Of a DNA stretch of 64,000 bases, positions 13,678 to 27,000 are shown piece after piece. A model generated the notes under the pieces. That model saw only the letters and a program-made list of their open reading frames with translations. It had not been told where the DNA came from and made no database searches. Made by a program: the position numbers and the translations under genes. Source of the stretch: Deltaproteobacteria bacterium (GTDB lineage Bacteria; SAR324; NAC60-12); NCBI GenBank assembly GCA_002685535.1, contig NYXK01000071.1, positions 124,001 through 188,000 on the forward strand, written 5' to 3'. The first letter of the stretch is position 1; each line of letters starts with the position of its first letter.

Positions 13678-15909
13678 TCAATCAAGTTTTAACCGCCGCG
13701 CGCGCTCTCTCTCGATCGTCTCCAGCTCACGCTGGAGCTCACGTTCACGTTCTCTTTCATCGGCCTCCTCCCTGGAGCCAAGATTCTTATCTGGCAGCTG
13801 AATGGCGCGATCGATGGAGTTTGGCAAGGGGCGATGGCGGCCTCGGAGCATCAGATACATCAAACACACTTTGCTGACCCAGTGCCAAGAGCCGCATAGG
13901 GAGTAGGATTGGTCTGAAAGGCCCATACTCAAGCCGATGTTCGCGTAGGCAGAGAAGACCTCGAATAGGGGAAAAAAGACATCGTACTTGTCTGGCGACT
14001 TTTCGCCACCTTCATTGAAAGCAACAACAATCAAGGCAAACATGATAGACCAGGCATCGTGGCTCACTTGGTTACGGACTTGTTGACTGACATAATAAAA
14101 TCTGCCCCTGAGACTGGTACTTGGGATTGGCGGGCTACTCTCGTCGTTGTCAACCGGTTTGCTGGGAGAGTACACGCCGAGAGATCTCTCTTCGTAGACA
14201 TTGGAGCTCCGAATGGTAATGGTGACAGGGAATCCCGAGATATACCTGTATCAACATGTGTCAATAAACTTGAGCTAAAGTTTCGAGGGCTTTCGAGCAA
14301 TGAAATGGGGCTTAAGAACAGCATGATTGAAGACTTACATCATTCCAATGTACAGAGTCGACAGGCCAGAAGGGAGCGCGGAGATTGTGACGATGCTGAA
14401 TCCGCTGTATCTGACACAAAGAGATTGGAACAGTCCATTCAATATCCTGTTTCCCAATGGCAAATCCTTAAGCTCTGGAAGGTTTCTGGCAGAAGTCTCG
14501 AAAGCTATTCAGTCGACACCGTTTAAAACCATCAATCCAAGAAACAGGAAAATGGTTTCTCGAGTCGGAAACAAGTGTGTATAGACTCGGCGTGGATATT
14601 TAAGCGTGTAGGCAATAGTAGCACGGGTCTGGTCGTACTTAGAGCTTCGCGGTAGCATCTTGAGCATCATCCACAAGGTGATTCGCAGGAAAATTGGGAA
14701 TCTGTGATACTGTCAGCTACAATCCAAGAAGAGCCAGCGGAAGAAACCGACCCGGTATTGCCAGCCAACATGAGAATACACATGACAAGTACGGGGAACG
14801 TAGAAGTCTTGAAAGGCATCTATGACATTGTTAGATGGGCAGGAAAAGGTCAGCAGAGCGAAGCATACCATTGAGTTGTTCATGAGACTCATTCCGGCAT
14901 TGTTGAAGACCGAAATCGAATTGAAAACGCCCAGAGCAATTGGATTGACACCATCACAGCCGATAACATCTTCCTCGCAAAGTTGGAAGAACACAGCCAG
15001 ACCGATAGCACCCAGCAGCTGAAAAAGTACAACGTAGCAGGTGACAACACGACGCAGCAAGATGACCGCCAGGTACTCGACGCAGACAAGGGATTCTCGT
15101 TCTGGTCTTGAAAGACCATGAAATGTAGCATTCCTGCCAACTGTGGCCTTGCTGAGAAACTCACGCCAGTAAACCATCAAATTTTTGGCAATCGTTTCTT
15201 TCCGCATGGTAGAGGAGGTCAGGGGATCCTGCGCGGGTGCTTCAGCAATAGTAATGCTAGATCCATTATCCGTAGCATTTCCAGGTCTTTCGGTGTATAG
15301 TTCTAGGGACACAGGTATCAGTAAGGTTTTCCAAAGATGAAATGTCCTCAAGTGCTGCTGCGACAGTGAAAATTCACCATTGGAAGTCCGAGGGGCCCGA
15401 GAAGCTTCAAGCTTGGCCTGCTGTTCCTTGCGACCATTTTCGATAATTTCACCATAAGCGTCCTCCATAGCGCGCTTTCGAACAGTCAAAACCACAATGC
15501 CGGTAAGAGGTGCGCTCCCGAGAATGAAATTGATACACAGAAAGGCCTGCAAGAAGGTATTGAAGGAGGATACGTTCTCTGTGGCAAGCCCAGTATCCGT
15601 GATAGACGAGATAGCGAAGAAAAGACAATTGAGGTAGGAGTTTCTGCGCTCTCCACCCTGAAACACCCAAAAGAGAAAAGAAGAGATCAACGACCATAGC
15701 ATGAACGCAAACCAATGTAGTTGCCGGAACTCAAAACGTTGCATGTAGCTGTAGGCCATGCCAAAGATCTCGGCACCGGGTAGAACAGACAAAACCTTGG
15801 TCTTGATCGTGCTTGCATGATCGCGGCAGCGGCTAACGAGAAGCTGCACCTTCGATGGTTCCTTCGGTGGAGCAACCTCCATTTCCTCTGTAGCGACTGT
15901 GATTTCCAT
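13678..15909 (-). CDS. TRK-family high-affinity potassium transporter
   Basis: Filter-like motifs SSITDTGLAT, SISVFNNAGMSL and SAYANIGLSMG; C-terminus SWHWVSKVCLMYLMLRGRHRPLPNSIDRAIQLP. Several exons; start taken at MEITVATEE. Confidence 0.88.
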
Positions 15910-18001
15910 CTTCAGAATCTGCAGAAGCAAGAGGTCGATCTGCTGCTGTTTGTAAAGTTGTCGTGTTCTTGCAAATGAACCTCGTAAACAACAAGGTTCG
16001 GAATTCAACTATAGGACCCCCACGCGAAGCCTATTCACGGATTCGAGGTGTGTGGGGGCTCGAGCTTATAGCCATTCCACTTTGGGATAGTCAACAAAGA
16101 ATGGAAATCAGGTATTCACGGCGGTTGCCGGCATCGGAGTGTGAATGGCCTCATTGAATGATTTCCTGTGACCGAGGGGACGGCAGGGAGCATAATTTGT
16201 CCTATCTGAACTGCCAATTGCATGCCTTGTGCCCCCAAGATAGGAACAATGCATGCAGGGTCGCTGTCGAGTGGTACTTTGTTCTCGCCTTGGTCTTCTT
16301 CCGCTCTCCAGGCCCCTTGGATGAAATCGACAGGAGGTGTAACAATAAGCTCGACTCACCAATCGATTCATTGGGATTGATAACGTGAGAGATTCCCACA
16401 GAACAAGCGGTAAAAGTCAAACGCAATAAGCATTCGCATGAACGACAACGTGGAAGGCTGAATGGCGGTTCTTCATCTTCGTTCCCTCTTCTCTCGCGGA
16501 CCAAGGCATGAATCTCCAAAACCAAAAAATGCAAACAGGCAAGCAGCAGGTTTCGGAAGATGGTTGCAGCAAAACATCAGCGCATACTGGCAATGGAGCT
16601 GACAAATTACAAGCATAACGAAATTTGAACCAATACAGAAAGCTCACCATTAGGCTCATTGTCGTTAAGCCTTCCGAATTCTCGAGTTGTGATCGTGGAC
16701 AAGTTCCGACCGACATGATTTGCACTACTGATTATCCTTAATGGCAAAGCTGGCAACTCTTCAGGAATGACGCTTACTGCTAGCCAAGGCCATGACGAGT
16801 CTCGCCAATCAATCAAGCTGTCGTTTAAGATGTAGATATATACTGGAAGATCATGCGCTGACTCAACTCGGCAATGACTCGACCCAAAGTTCATTGTGTA
16901 AGTAGAGTTTTGAAGATCGCTTTGGCAATTTGACAATGATGAATCGAAATTGAAGGTATATCTCGAGACCCGATTTGGCCTTTGCAAACTGTGGGAGTTG
17001 CAGTGGCCGCGGTGATTCCAAAATGTTAATATCTTGCGCCGATTCGAGCCCGATGCTGGGTCAGTGGATGAGAAGAGCAGCCTTAGCCCAGGAATTGGAA
17101 AGGATATCCTGTTGTGATATGTCTACTCGCATCATCTTCATCGACGAAGTTGTAGGGGTTTTGAAGAAGAGCTTGACAAGGTGAAAAATTGACGTTTGTT
17201 TTGTCGTCTGGTAGTGTCGCTTAAATGACGGAAGCGCCAAATTTTTTCTTTGTTCGGAAAAATCTATACACTTTTCAGTTGCTTAAGACCCATTGATTTT
17301 TTACACTCACTTACTGCAGTTGATAAGAAGACTGGTGTAGTGGCTGAAAAGCGGTTCAAGATATCGAGAGAGATGATGTTATAAGCAGCCTGCCAACAGT
17401 TGAAATAACCACTGCGACCGGGATCTATCACTGTCCAGTGACTGAGGGGTCGGGACATGAAAATACACCTGGATCCGACCGTCCGTTAAGCGAGAGCCTA
17501 GCAATGTCAATTCAAAGCCTCCGCATCATCAATCGGCCTGTCGTAGCTTATGAAGAGCAGCTTTCGAAACGGTAGAATCTGAAGTGTGTTTTGTACCAGA
17601 TCACGTTAGCGTCAACCAATCACGCAAGCTGATTTCGCAACGTGCATTGAGACGTCTAGCCCGCTCAAGTGGGTTCGTTTCTCTCACAAGAAGATAAGCA
17701 GGGATTGCAGAAAGAAGAGAAGGTGTAATAATCCGAATGAAGGGAAGCTTCAAAACGCTGCCAGCAATTTAGGAAGCTCATCCGAACTCATAAACGGCTT
17801 ACTGGCAAAGTTTGTACCTGGGCTGAGCTTTGAACAGGTGACATACACGATAGATTTTAATTTTTAGATGTTCAGATTGATCATCTTTCGTTCAAAGCTT
17901 CACTAAAATTTACTTCAAAAGTAGGAACTCAAGACTGATCATACTTTAAACATAGAGAAACTTTGAAGCATGAGTTGCAAAGTGTTTAGATTGTTGGATA
18001 T

Positions 18002-18815
18002 CTATGTCATATTCTCAGGCGACACCACTTGATATGCTGCTGTCGTCAAAGGCTGACTAGGTGTTAATTTCGACCTATTAATGCATGTCAGAACGAAATG
18101 TTGTAGCAGAGAGTTTCTACGTCCGGTCAATACGTACAGCAATCTTCGAGCGACTATAGTAACCAGAAAGGCAAACATCCAGCTAGGAACACAGCTTGTG
18201 CCATACATGAAATACCCCCACAGATGACCACCCCCATACTTTCCCAGAGCCCCGACCTCTGGATGTAGAAACCCTTCCCATGTTTCCAGAGTGCGCCATG
18301 AGGCAGAGAAATCCAGGTGTCCGATGGTTGCTACTGGGTCTTCGACGTCGGCCAGAGGAATTAGACGCCATTCACGTTGGGTGGAAAGCATTGGCGCATA
18401 GAACTCTTGAGATATGTGCATCACTGCTGGTGCTTCTGCTAACCAAGAGTGACACAAAACTGGGCTCACTCTGCAGCTAAGAACAGCGCAACGGACTTGC
18501 TCATTATGCCGGCCGATGTCCTCCATGAGAGCCTAAAGGGGCTTTTCAGCATCTGGTAATTGAATGTCTAGAATCACCAACAGTGAACGCTACCCGACTT
18601 TCTTCTTCATTTTTCTCGGAAAGAATGAGGATCCATTGTTGCTCGGTCCCCCAAGAGATAACGCGTGGTGATAGTACCAAAGTATTCCAATTGGAAGTAT
18701 TAACACGCGGACAAACCGAATCAGAAGATTCAATGTCATTGATAGCTGCGACTAATGTGAGAAAGTGACAGAGTGCAAAGCTCGTAACAAGTATCGTGAT
18801 GAGGCGTCGTGACAT
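18002..18815 (-). CDS. Hypothetical membrane/secreted protein (two ORFs probably joined by an intron not resolved)
   Basis: MSRRLITILVTSFALCHFLTLVAA (signal-like) in ORF 18546..18911; hydrophobic segment PSWMFAFLVTIVARRLLYVL in ORF 18002..18526. The splice junction was not clearly found. Confidence 0.35.
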
Positions 18816-19601
18816 TATGGGTCTCCCGAGGCAGTTGTTGCAGCCGTTGTCCAGTAATGATTCGAGGAATTGTTGTGCTTCGAACATGTGCCTATTAGGG
18901 AAGCATATCATATAGATAACACTTCTCGCTCTCGCTATTCTCCCCTAGTTTGCGGATTATCATCAGAGGTGAGAAGTGTCGGATGTTGGCACAGTTGATG
19001 CAGGTGGCACGGCTTAAGACAGGTAATGAGTTGACGAGTTCACGAAAGTTGATTCATATTTTCACCACGAGAACACAACGTGCCTCTTTCCCCAGAGGCT
19101 ATTGGGCCAAAGCCCATCAACATCTGCCAGGTCCCCGACATCTAATCCAGAAAGACGGGTGTAGATGTGGAACCCGTGAAGACTAACGAGTGAAAGTGGA
19201 CTCGATCATGCTTTGCCCCTGCGCATCGAACACTTGGCGATATCCTTTTCGACGCGCCAAGCCGGATGCTCACGCCGACTTCATCTTCATTTCCAGGTCA
19301 GAACAGCACGTTTTCTCTCTTTTCGAAAGGAAACGACAATCGAAGTCGGTCCTGGGAGACAGAATGGGGCATGATTTCGAGGCGATGTCCGAGATTTCTT
19401 GGATCATGTCAAGTCTGTAATCGCCGAGGAAAATGGAGTATAAAGAGGTGCCCTCTCTCTCTCTCATCTTTGGGACTGCAGAACAAGCCTTCTTCCAAGC
19501 CTCTTTCCAAGCTTTTTGACTGCTGACTTCCAAGACCAGCTTCAACGACCAAAGTCTTGTTTTTCTTGGAAACATTGGCGCACAAGCCTCAGGACGTCAC
19601 C

Positions 19602-21493
19602 ATGGCTAAAATGCACGATCTCGACTGGCTCTTTGCCATTGGAACCATCTTCTTTATCCTATCTCTCTGGGGTATCGGTGCTAATGTAAGATCATAAATC
19701 ACTCCTCCTGCTGTAGACTAGATTAATATTGACATGTTTTCATTAGGATGTGGCTAATTCATATGCTACTTCCGTGAGCTCAAAGTCTTTGACATTGATC
19801 CAAGCCGGAGTACTGGCAACATTCACCGAATTCATCGGTGCAATCGCGCTGGGTCAAGAGGTGACCGCCACGATCCGAAGCGGGGTGTTTTCCATCAAAC
19901 CTTTCCAGAACTCCCCTGGCGTGTTGGTCCTCGCAATGGTAGTTGCTGAGGTCGGTGCGTAGAATAGTGATTTAGAAGCATGGGAGTTTCGAGCTGACCA
20001 GTCATTAGGATCTGCTACATGGCTTGCCATCTGCACGGCCTTGGGGTTCCCTGTTAGCACGACCCAATCGATCGTGGGAGCCCTCGTGGGTGTTGGTATT
20101 GCTTCCGATATCTCGGTGAATTGGGGATGGAAGAAAGGTAGCGTATCGCAGATTGCTGCATCTTGGGGCATTGCGCCTTGTATTGCTGCTGGCTTCGGAG
20201 CCGTTATTTTCATGTCGATCAAGCTTCTGGTTCATTCCCGGGCTGACCCAATGAAGTGGGCTCTGAGAGTTCTGCCTGTCTATTACGCCCTCACTGCCGG
20301 TATCCTGGCCCTGTTCATTGTCATCAGCGGTGGCCATGGCATCCCTACCTTGGAAGAAATGGGACCAGGCAAGGCCATTGGGATCATTCTTGGCGTATTC
20401 GCTGGTGTTTTGATCATCTCAGCCGTTTTCTTCGTGCCTTACTATCACGCCAAGTAAGCCGGCCACCTTCCTCTTGGACTTTTGTTATCACTCGGCTAAC
20501 CATTACTTTAGACTTGTGAAGGAAGATCACCGCCTCAGATGGTATCATATCCCAATGGGCCCACTACTACGCAAGGAAGGTTACAAGCTGTACTACCCCG
20601 GAAAAGGAGACGCTCCCATTGTCACGGACTACTACAGCTCAGAGTACCAGGCCAGCCCCACAACTTCATTGAGGTCTGGCAAGGGCTCGTTGGAAAAGGC
20701 AGCATTTCGAAAGACTGAAGAATTCCCAGCAGGAGACACGGATGCAATCCACAGAACAAACGAAGCCAGTGATACTCAAATGAACCATGACGATCAGTCA
20801 TCCCACGCCGAAGATCTTGCCAAGGTCGATGCGTTGCCCTGGGCACACCCAAAGCGTATTTATGCAACGATCAAACTCGTTTTGACCTACGGAATCACCA
20901 GAGACGTTATCAAGCATCAATCCCGTGGACTTGACGATGTGCACGCTCGCGCCATTGTTTACGAGAACAAGGTGGAACATCTCTGGACCACAGCTCAAGT
21001 CTGCACTGCTATGCTGATGTCTATCGCACACGGCGCCAATGACGTCTCAAATGCGATCGGTCCCTTCACCACTGAGTACGAGACGTGGAAATCTGGGGTC
21101 ACTAGTGCAAAGACTGACACCCCAACCTGGATCAAAGCCGTGGGTGGTCTCGGTCTGGGCTTTGGTTTCTGGACCTTTGGATACCATATCATGCGTAGCT
21201 TAGGCAATAAGATTACGAAGCATACACCTACACGCGGGTACAGTATGGAGCTGGCTGCTGCAATCACAGTACTCTTGGCTAGTAGACTGGGTCTACCTGT
21301 GAGTACTACTCAGTGTATTACTGGGGCTATCATTGGCGTCGCTCTTACAAACGGCGATCTTAAGAGTATTAATTGGAAGCAGTTGGGCAAGATCTTCCTT
21401 GGTTGGGTCTTGACTGTTCCTTGTGCGGGGCTCATTTCGGGGATAATTATGGGAATGTGCTTGAACGTTCCTCGTTGGGGACCTCGTCCATAG
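19602..21493 (+). CDS. PHO-4 family phosphate permease (Pho89-like Na+/phosphate symporter)
   Basis: MAKMHDLDWLFAIGTIFFILSLWGIGANDVANSYATSVSS (intron 19686..19746 inside GAN|DVANS), GFPVSTTQSIVGALVGVG, AHGANDVSNAIGPF, GLPVSTTQCITGAIIGVA: the two-fold repeated GANDVxN/PVSTTQ signature. Confidence 0.95.
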
Positions 21494-22444
21494 ACTTGTA
21501 TCAGGGAAATTGAGGTGGTTGTCATGGTGTTACAGATGCCGTCTCTGGTCTTCGAAGAGTCGGTGATGGTTTTGTTATTTATTCGATTTTTAAATAGTGT
21601 TCTCAGTAATGTGCGCGTTCCGAGTAAAATTTAGCAGCGGATCAATCGCGTTAAAACTTTATAATTGGTTATAACAAGAACTTCATAAGGCTTTGAGCAT
21701 TAATTGGCAAAAGATTACATAACAATGAGTATGTCATTGATATTTTTAGCGTAATCAAGTTTTGCAAGGAATATAGTTTTAAAAAAAGAAAATCTCATTC
21801 TTTGTCCGGAATCGCTTACCTTTGCCGCCACCTCCTTCAAAGTTTATCCCGAGCAAGGCCATTGTGATTGCATTGCTTCGCGAATGCTGTTTCTACTTAT
21901 ATTAAAATCCGGTAGGCTTATAAAGAGACTATACAAAAGACCCGTTGACGCCTGGTTGCTGATAAGACGAGCTAAAAAGAAGTCAAAGATATCTTTGCGC
22001 TACAGTGGTTGTCACTTCCTGCAATCGATTTCAAAGGCATTGTGAGCCTGTGAAGCTTTATTCCGACTTGCTTGGAAAGGCTCAAGAGCAGCGACTCTGC
22101 TTTAATCTGAACTTCTCCTTTTTCACCTGAACCAACTGTCAAACAGTAATGGAAGGCTGGGCCGTTGAGAAGTGTTGTACATTGGATAGATGGAGCAGCC
22201 ATGCTCCTGACTTGATCTCTCCTCCGAGTCTTGACTTTGTACATTGATCGTACATGCTGTACAAAGATAACCGATACTCCTCTGTTCCAATCCGTAGAAA
22301 TCCTCGAATCTGGCCCTTCGGCTGGCGCAATTCGAAACTTGGGGATTTCGTGGTTCCGGGGTGACACAGATTCCACCGGTTCAAAGTCGCGTGCCGTTGG
22401 CGCTCCTTGGGAAACTGAATCCCACACGTCTCGAAGCTTGGCAT

Positions 22445-23071
22445 TCATTTTTTGCCCTCCTTTCTCTCCTGCACAACCTTCTCATCGACCTCTTTAACCT
22501 CCTCAACTTTATCCTTTCCCCAACTCCACACCTCCCATATCTGATCCATAATCAAGCCACCATATCCCCTCCCCTCATCCAACGCCTCCTTCTCCTTCAG
22601 ATCCCTTTTCGCCTTCCAATCCGGCCCCTCCCCACCCATCCACACCTTCTCTAACAACCCCCTCTCCTTATCCTCCGCCTCTTTCCTCCTCACCTCCGCC
22701 AGCACACCCCTATCATCCGCCGCCTCAAGCCGCGCAACATCTCTTGCCAGTGTACCAGCTTCTCTCTTTTCCCGCTCCTCTTTCAGCCGCCGTTGTGTCT
22801 CGAGAGCTTTGGGCGGTAGGGCGTGGCTAGACATATGCTCCATTCTGTTTCCGAAGCGTTGTAGTATGCTGGTGCCGGTGTAGTGCGCTGCGAGGTGGTT
22901 CCCGCCGGCGAAGAAGCCAGCTGTGAGGGCGACGGTGTAGATGTCGATTTTGCGCGGTGGGATGAGGATTATTATTGGGCAGACAACGACGGCGCCGAGG
23001 GCGACGTTGCGGTAGAGGGCATCGCGGGAGTTGAGAGGAGGTGTGGTGGGTGTTGTGGTCGTGGTCGACAT
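22445..23071 (-). CDS. Conserved fungal small membrane protein (homologues often annotated 'rhomboid family membrane protein')
   Basis: 208 aa ORF: N-terminal hydrophobic NVALGAVVVCPIIILIPPRKIDIYTVALTAGFFAGGNHLAAHYTG, then a charged coiled-coil-like tail. Confidence 0.55.
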   Translation of the reverse strand: MSTTTTTPTTPPLNSRDALYRNVALGAVVVCPIIILIPPRKIDIYTVALTAGFFAGGNHLAAHYTGTSILQRFGNRMEHMSSHALPPKALETQRRLKEEREKREAGTLARDVARLEAADDRGVLAEVRRKEAEDKERGLLEKVWMGGEGPDWKAKRDLKEKEALDEGRGYGGLIMDQIWEVWSWGKDKVEEVKEVDEKVVQERKEGKK

Positions 23072-23439
23072 GATGCGTGGGAGGAGTTGAGGTTTGTACG
23101 GACTCGAATTGTTGATGGAGTTGAATTCGACTTCTGATTGATAGAAGTGCTGCTATTGTTATTGCATTTCAAGTAGCAATAGAGAAGCTTTCTGAATTTG
23201 CTTGACCGTAGTGAGAAGAAATAACCTTTTGTCGGAGAGCTCTTCCTTAATGAACACGAGGTTTATGATTCAGCTCATAAGCTCGAGGCCGAGAGCTCGA
23301 ATCATCATCGAAAAAAAAGCTCCAAGACATACCCGACGAAAGCCCGTGCTTAGCGCTATTTCACGGCAGCACAGCCACAGCAAAGCTCCATACAACACTA
23401 TTGCCTGTATTTAGCAAGATAAGCAGAAATTTCGTCATC

Positions 23440-23542
23440 GTCGAGTTGCCAGAGTGGTTAATGGGTATGACTCGAATGGTCTTCTGGATCAGATAGATAT
23501 CATATGGTTTCGGCCGCGTAGGTTCAAATCCTGCACTCGACG
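23440..23542 (+). tRNA. tRNA-Ser(CGA) with a 22 nt intron
   Basis: Acceptor GTCGAGT pairs perfectly with ACTCGAC; D-arm CAGAGTGGTTAATGGG; anticodon stem TATGA/TCATA with loop CTCGAA, anticodon CGA at 23473..23475; intron 23477..23498; long variable arm; T-arm GTAGGTTCAAATCCTGC; T-rich stretch downstream (cttcttttatttt). Confidence 0.9.
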
Positions 23543-24158
23543 GCGCACTTCTTTTATTTTGCACTTTTCCTCACAGTAATTCTGTTTGTTTTTTGGTTCC
23601 GAACCCTTTTCTTTTGAAGTTTTGGTACTGAGCTTCTTTTCTGGGACGAGGGATAAGTGGAGATCGAGCCAGAAACGTTTGAGCATCGCCGTAATAACGA
23701 TATTTATTTACTGCTAGATGTACACATCCTATTGAGCCTTTGTCCGACGTCTTTGTCTAGTTTAGCTTTGCGAAGCCTAGTAGTCATTATAGATTCTCCA
23801 TTCACAACCGGGCGCCCGAATTTATAATGCCATAATCACCCCTCCGTAATACTGCATGTCACAAAAGTTCAATGAGCTTTTTATGTCCAATCAGTGCAAT
23901 TGGGCAAACTCGTGTTTTGATTTTAATGTTGTCTCCACAAATAACCTTTCCGTTGATAGTCATCTTCCAGGCAGGCGGCTTAATGGAGGCCCTTTAGATG
24001 TGGGGATCTGACGTGGCATTAGTAAAGACTCCTATTTTAAACTCCTCCAGCTATGCAAGTCATCTCTCTATCCAGCCATCCGGGAAACCAGTAACAAATA
24101 AAAAGAACCATGGTATCGTAAAGCAAAGACTCCCCCAATGCAGCTTGTCAACTCCCAC

Positions 24159-25560
24159 TTAAGCATCACCTTTATGCTTTCTCTTCTTCTTCTTCGTCCC
24201 ATCCTCAACTTGCTCCGCATCAGCGCTATCCTCCGCCTTCCGTTTCTTTTCCTTCTTGTCTTTCTTCTCCTTCTTAGCCTTCTTCACCTCCTCCACGGCA
24301 TCGACACCCTCATCCGCCTTCCTCTTGTTTTCCTTCTTGTCCAGCTTGATCTTCTTCTCCACGACCTCATCATCAACACCGCTGCTCCGTCTCCGTTTCT
24401 TCTTCGACTTCTTCTCCTCCTTAGCTTCGTCCTCTTGTGCCTTTGTCGCTGCTGCGATCTCTGCTTGTAAGCTAGCCTCCAGTGCCGCGAAATCGACCTC
24501 CGACTCGGGTTCTGCTTGTGGTTGTAGGGTAGGTTTATTCGGAGGTTCAAGTTTGGATGCTTCGTATGCTGCTTTCTTGGCTTCGCGTGCGGCTTTTCGT
24601 GCTAGGGTTTCTTCTTCCTTGAGTTGCTTGCGACTCTTCTTCGGTTCTGCGGGCTTGAGGTTGACTGGTGTAGGTTCGACGTCGATGACAAAGTAGGGAT
24701 TGGACTCGACGGCGCTGGCTCCCTCTTCTTCCGCAGGCTTGGTTCCGTTTGTGACGGCTCCGAGACGCGGAATCTTCGAGCCGATGCTGAGTTGTATGAA
24801 ATCTGCGTTCTCTTTCACTCCATCGTGCTCACTCCCTTCTTCCTCTGAGTCGTCTGAGTCGTCTGAGGAATCCGAAGCGTCCGTCATCTCGCTATCGCCG
24901 TCCTCGTCTACATCATTAGGATTTCTTCCTAGCTTGCCCTTCCCAGCTGGGTTGTATCCAAGCTCCGCGGCTTTCTGGTCGAGTTTCGGTTCGAGACGTT
25001 CGAAAGTTGTGCCCACAATACCCAAACCCTTCTTGTCTTGCAAATGTCGCTTTGGAATCTACATGCAATCAGTAATTGCCAATGGGCGCATGGCATCGTG
25101 AACTCACGATTCCCTCTGCCGCAGTCCGCGCCGTCGTGAGAGCCTCTCGCGCACGATCCATCATACCACAAATGATTCTCCAATTGCCCTTTTCTCCCAA
25201 TTCGAAATCCAATTTCTCCTTCTCGGGCAGATCCACCATCTCATTCTTTATATTTGCCATGACCCTGTCCAATGCGCGAACATGCGACTCGAGAACTCCC
25301 AAATGCTTCTTGAACAGCGCCGGCCACTTCGCATGCTGTGGAGCTTTTATGAGCGGCTTTGTGTGACCAATTGGTAGTGGGAATGCCGAACTCGTAGGAG
25401 CGCTGGACTCCATTGCGCTCGTCTCCCGCGACAGGAGCTTCTTCGCCTTCTTCTCTGGTCTCGGTGGTTTGTTCATCCCGGGGATTTTGGATTCTTGATT
25501 GAGATTTTTGACAGCGAGCTTCGTTTCCTTGCGGCCAGCTTTACCCTTTTCTTTGTCCAT
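24159..25560 (-). CDS. Lys/Glu-rich nucleolar-like protein, 2 exons
   Basis: ORFs 25069..25560 and 24159..25043 join near IPKRHLQDKKGLGIVGTTFERLEPKL; C-terminal repeated KKEKKDKKEKKRK tracts. Confidence 0.6.
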
Positions 25561-26350
25561 CTTTGAGATGCGGGGTGCTTTGTTGTGGAAAGAATGTAAG
25601 GTGGTGCTAGTGGGATAAAGAATTGCGCATCGAGCTGCTTCAAGAAGTTTTGGCGCAGTATAAGTTTAGCGCGAGGCTGGGAACCTTTTTTTGCGGGGAA
25701 GGCTGGGCTGAGACGCTAATTTTGTGGCTGGGAGCCTCGCTTAGTCACTTGGGAAATATCAATATCATCGAAGCTCATCAACCCCGAAAAATATCATCAC
25801 CATGGAACATGCACGTGAACCTTCTGTGAGTGGATCAAGCCCAGGAATATTTTGAGTGTCCCCTTCATCATATATCGTCGCTTGCGATATGGCACATGCG
25901 ACCTTCGAATGCGCAAGAGGGGAGACAGCCTGTTTTCCATCTCTATGTAGGGTCATTTCCCCCCAAGCTCTAGTTTAATCAAAGTGCCTATCAAAGATTT
26001 ATATGTCGTATTCCTGGCGCTGGCCTTGATCTTGGCTTTGGCCCTCTCTCTCTCTCTCCCCCCGTCGCCTGTCATCATCTTCACGTGTCTTTCTCTGCCT
26101 CGCCTCCTTGCACACAGCACGTAATTCGACAGCGATCTCTTTTCCGTTGACTAGAGGTGCATCCATTGGAAACTTTTCTGTTACCTTGAATGCGCCGCAA
26201 GTGGTAGAGCAGTGCATACCCAGGAAGGCCAAAGGTCACAAAAGCCAAATCTGCGAGTAATGTCTTCCTTGCCAAGTCCTATGACAACAACAGATCAAGT
26301 GCTCGGTACGAGAGCTTCCTTCGTCATTGTCTGTCCATGCGGCACGATTA

Positions 26351-27000
26351 CTAGTTCTGGCAGCCTGCCATCGACAAAGCTTTCGCCATGAAAAGATGGA
26401 ACACTAATCTTTTCAGATCTGGAAGAATCTGGAACATGCAGCAAATTCGCTTTCTCTCTGGGATTGCCTTGATTATAGCTTCGTGTAGCCGATTGTGGAT
26501 ACCGACGTGTACAGCATTACTCCATTTCACTTCGAGGGCTTGGAACTCTCCAATTCTCCCTAGGGGCTCTGTAGATCTGCTTCCATCTGGCTGCAAATTC
26601 AATTCTCAGTTGCACAGGTTGCGTGGTGCCCCCATAGCAGTGAAGAGTCGAAAATGAATCGCAGCCGTGTCTCTCTTCTCGTCGAAGCAGAGGGGATTCA
26701 TTTTCAGTCCGTCCTCGTCTCGTAGAGGTCGTAGGAAGATGGTATAGTGCTTGAGTGTCTCTTCTCTGCTTTCATGGTTGATGAAGAGGGTGACCGGTGG
26801 TTTCTGATCGTTCAACAGCTCAAGCGCAGAAGAACGATTCCCACGTTGTTCTTCTCGAATAAAAGATCGAAAGTCGACGATTCCTGGAAGTGGGAACATT
26901 TCTCTTTTATCTGGAGGCGGATTTCGGGTGGCAACTCGGAGAATTGGTGAAGACCACCGGACTTGTTGCTGCTTTCAAAGACTGGCATCATCCGGCTAAC
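26351..27000 (-). pseudogene. 2EXR-domain protein relic (frameshift plus in-frame stop)
   Basis: FHQFSELPPEIRLQI-like start (HQFSELPPEIRLQI) then a frame change to PPVTLFINHESREETLKHYTIFLRPLRDEDGLKMNPLCFDEKRDT; in-frame TGA at 26606..26608 then FQALEVKWSNAVHVGIHNRLHEAII. Confidence 0.6.

Noticed and set aside
24138-24696. Plus-strand Leu/Ser/Phe-rich ORFs (24138..24470, 24256..24696)
   Set aside because: They are antisense shadows of the Lys/Glu-rich coding sequence on the minus strand.
26043-26065. CT microsatellite that could mimic a CRISPR-like short repeat
   Set aside because: No repeat-spacer architecture; the genome is eukaryotic.
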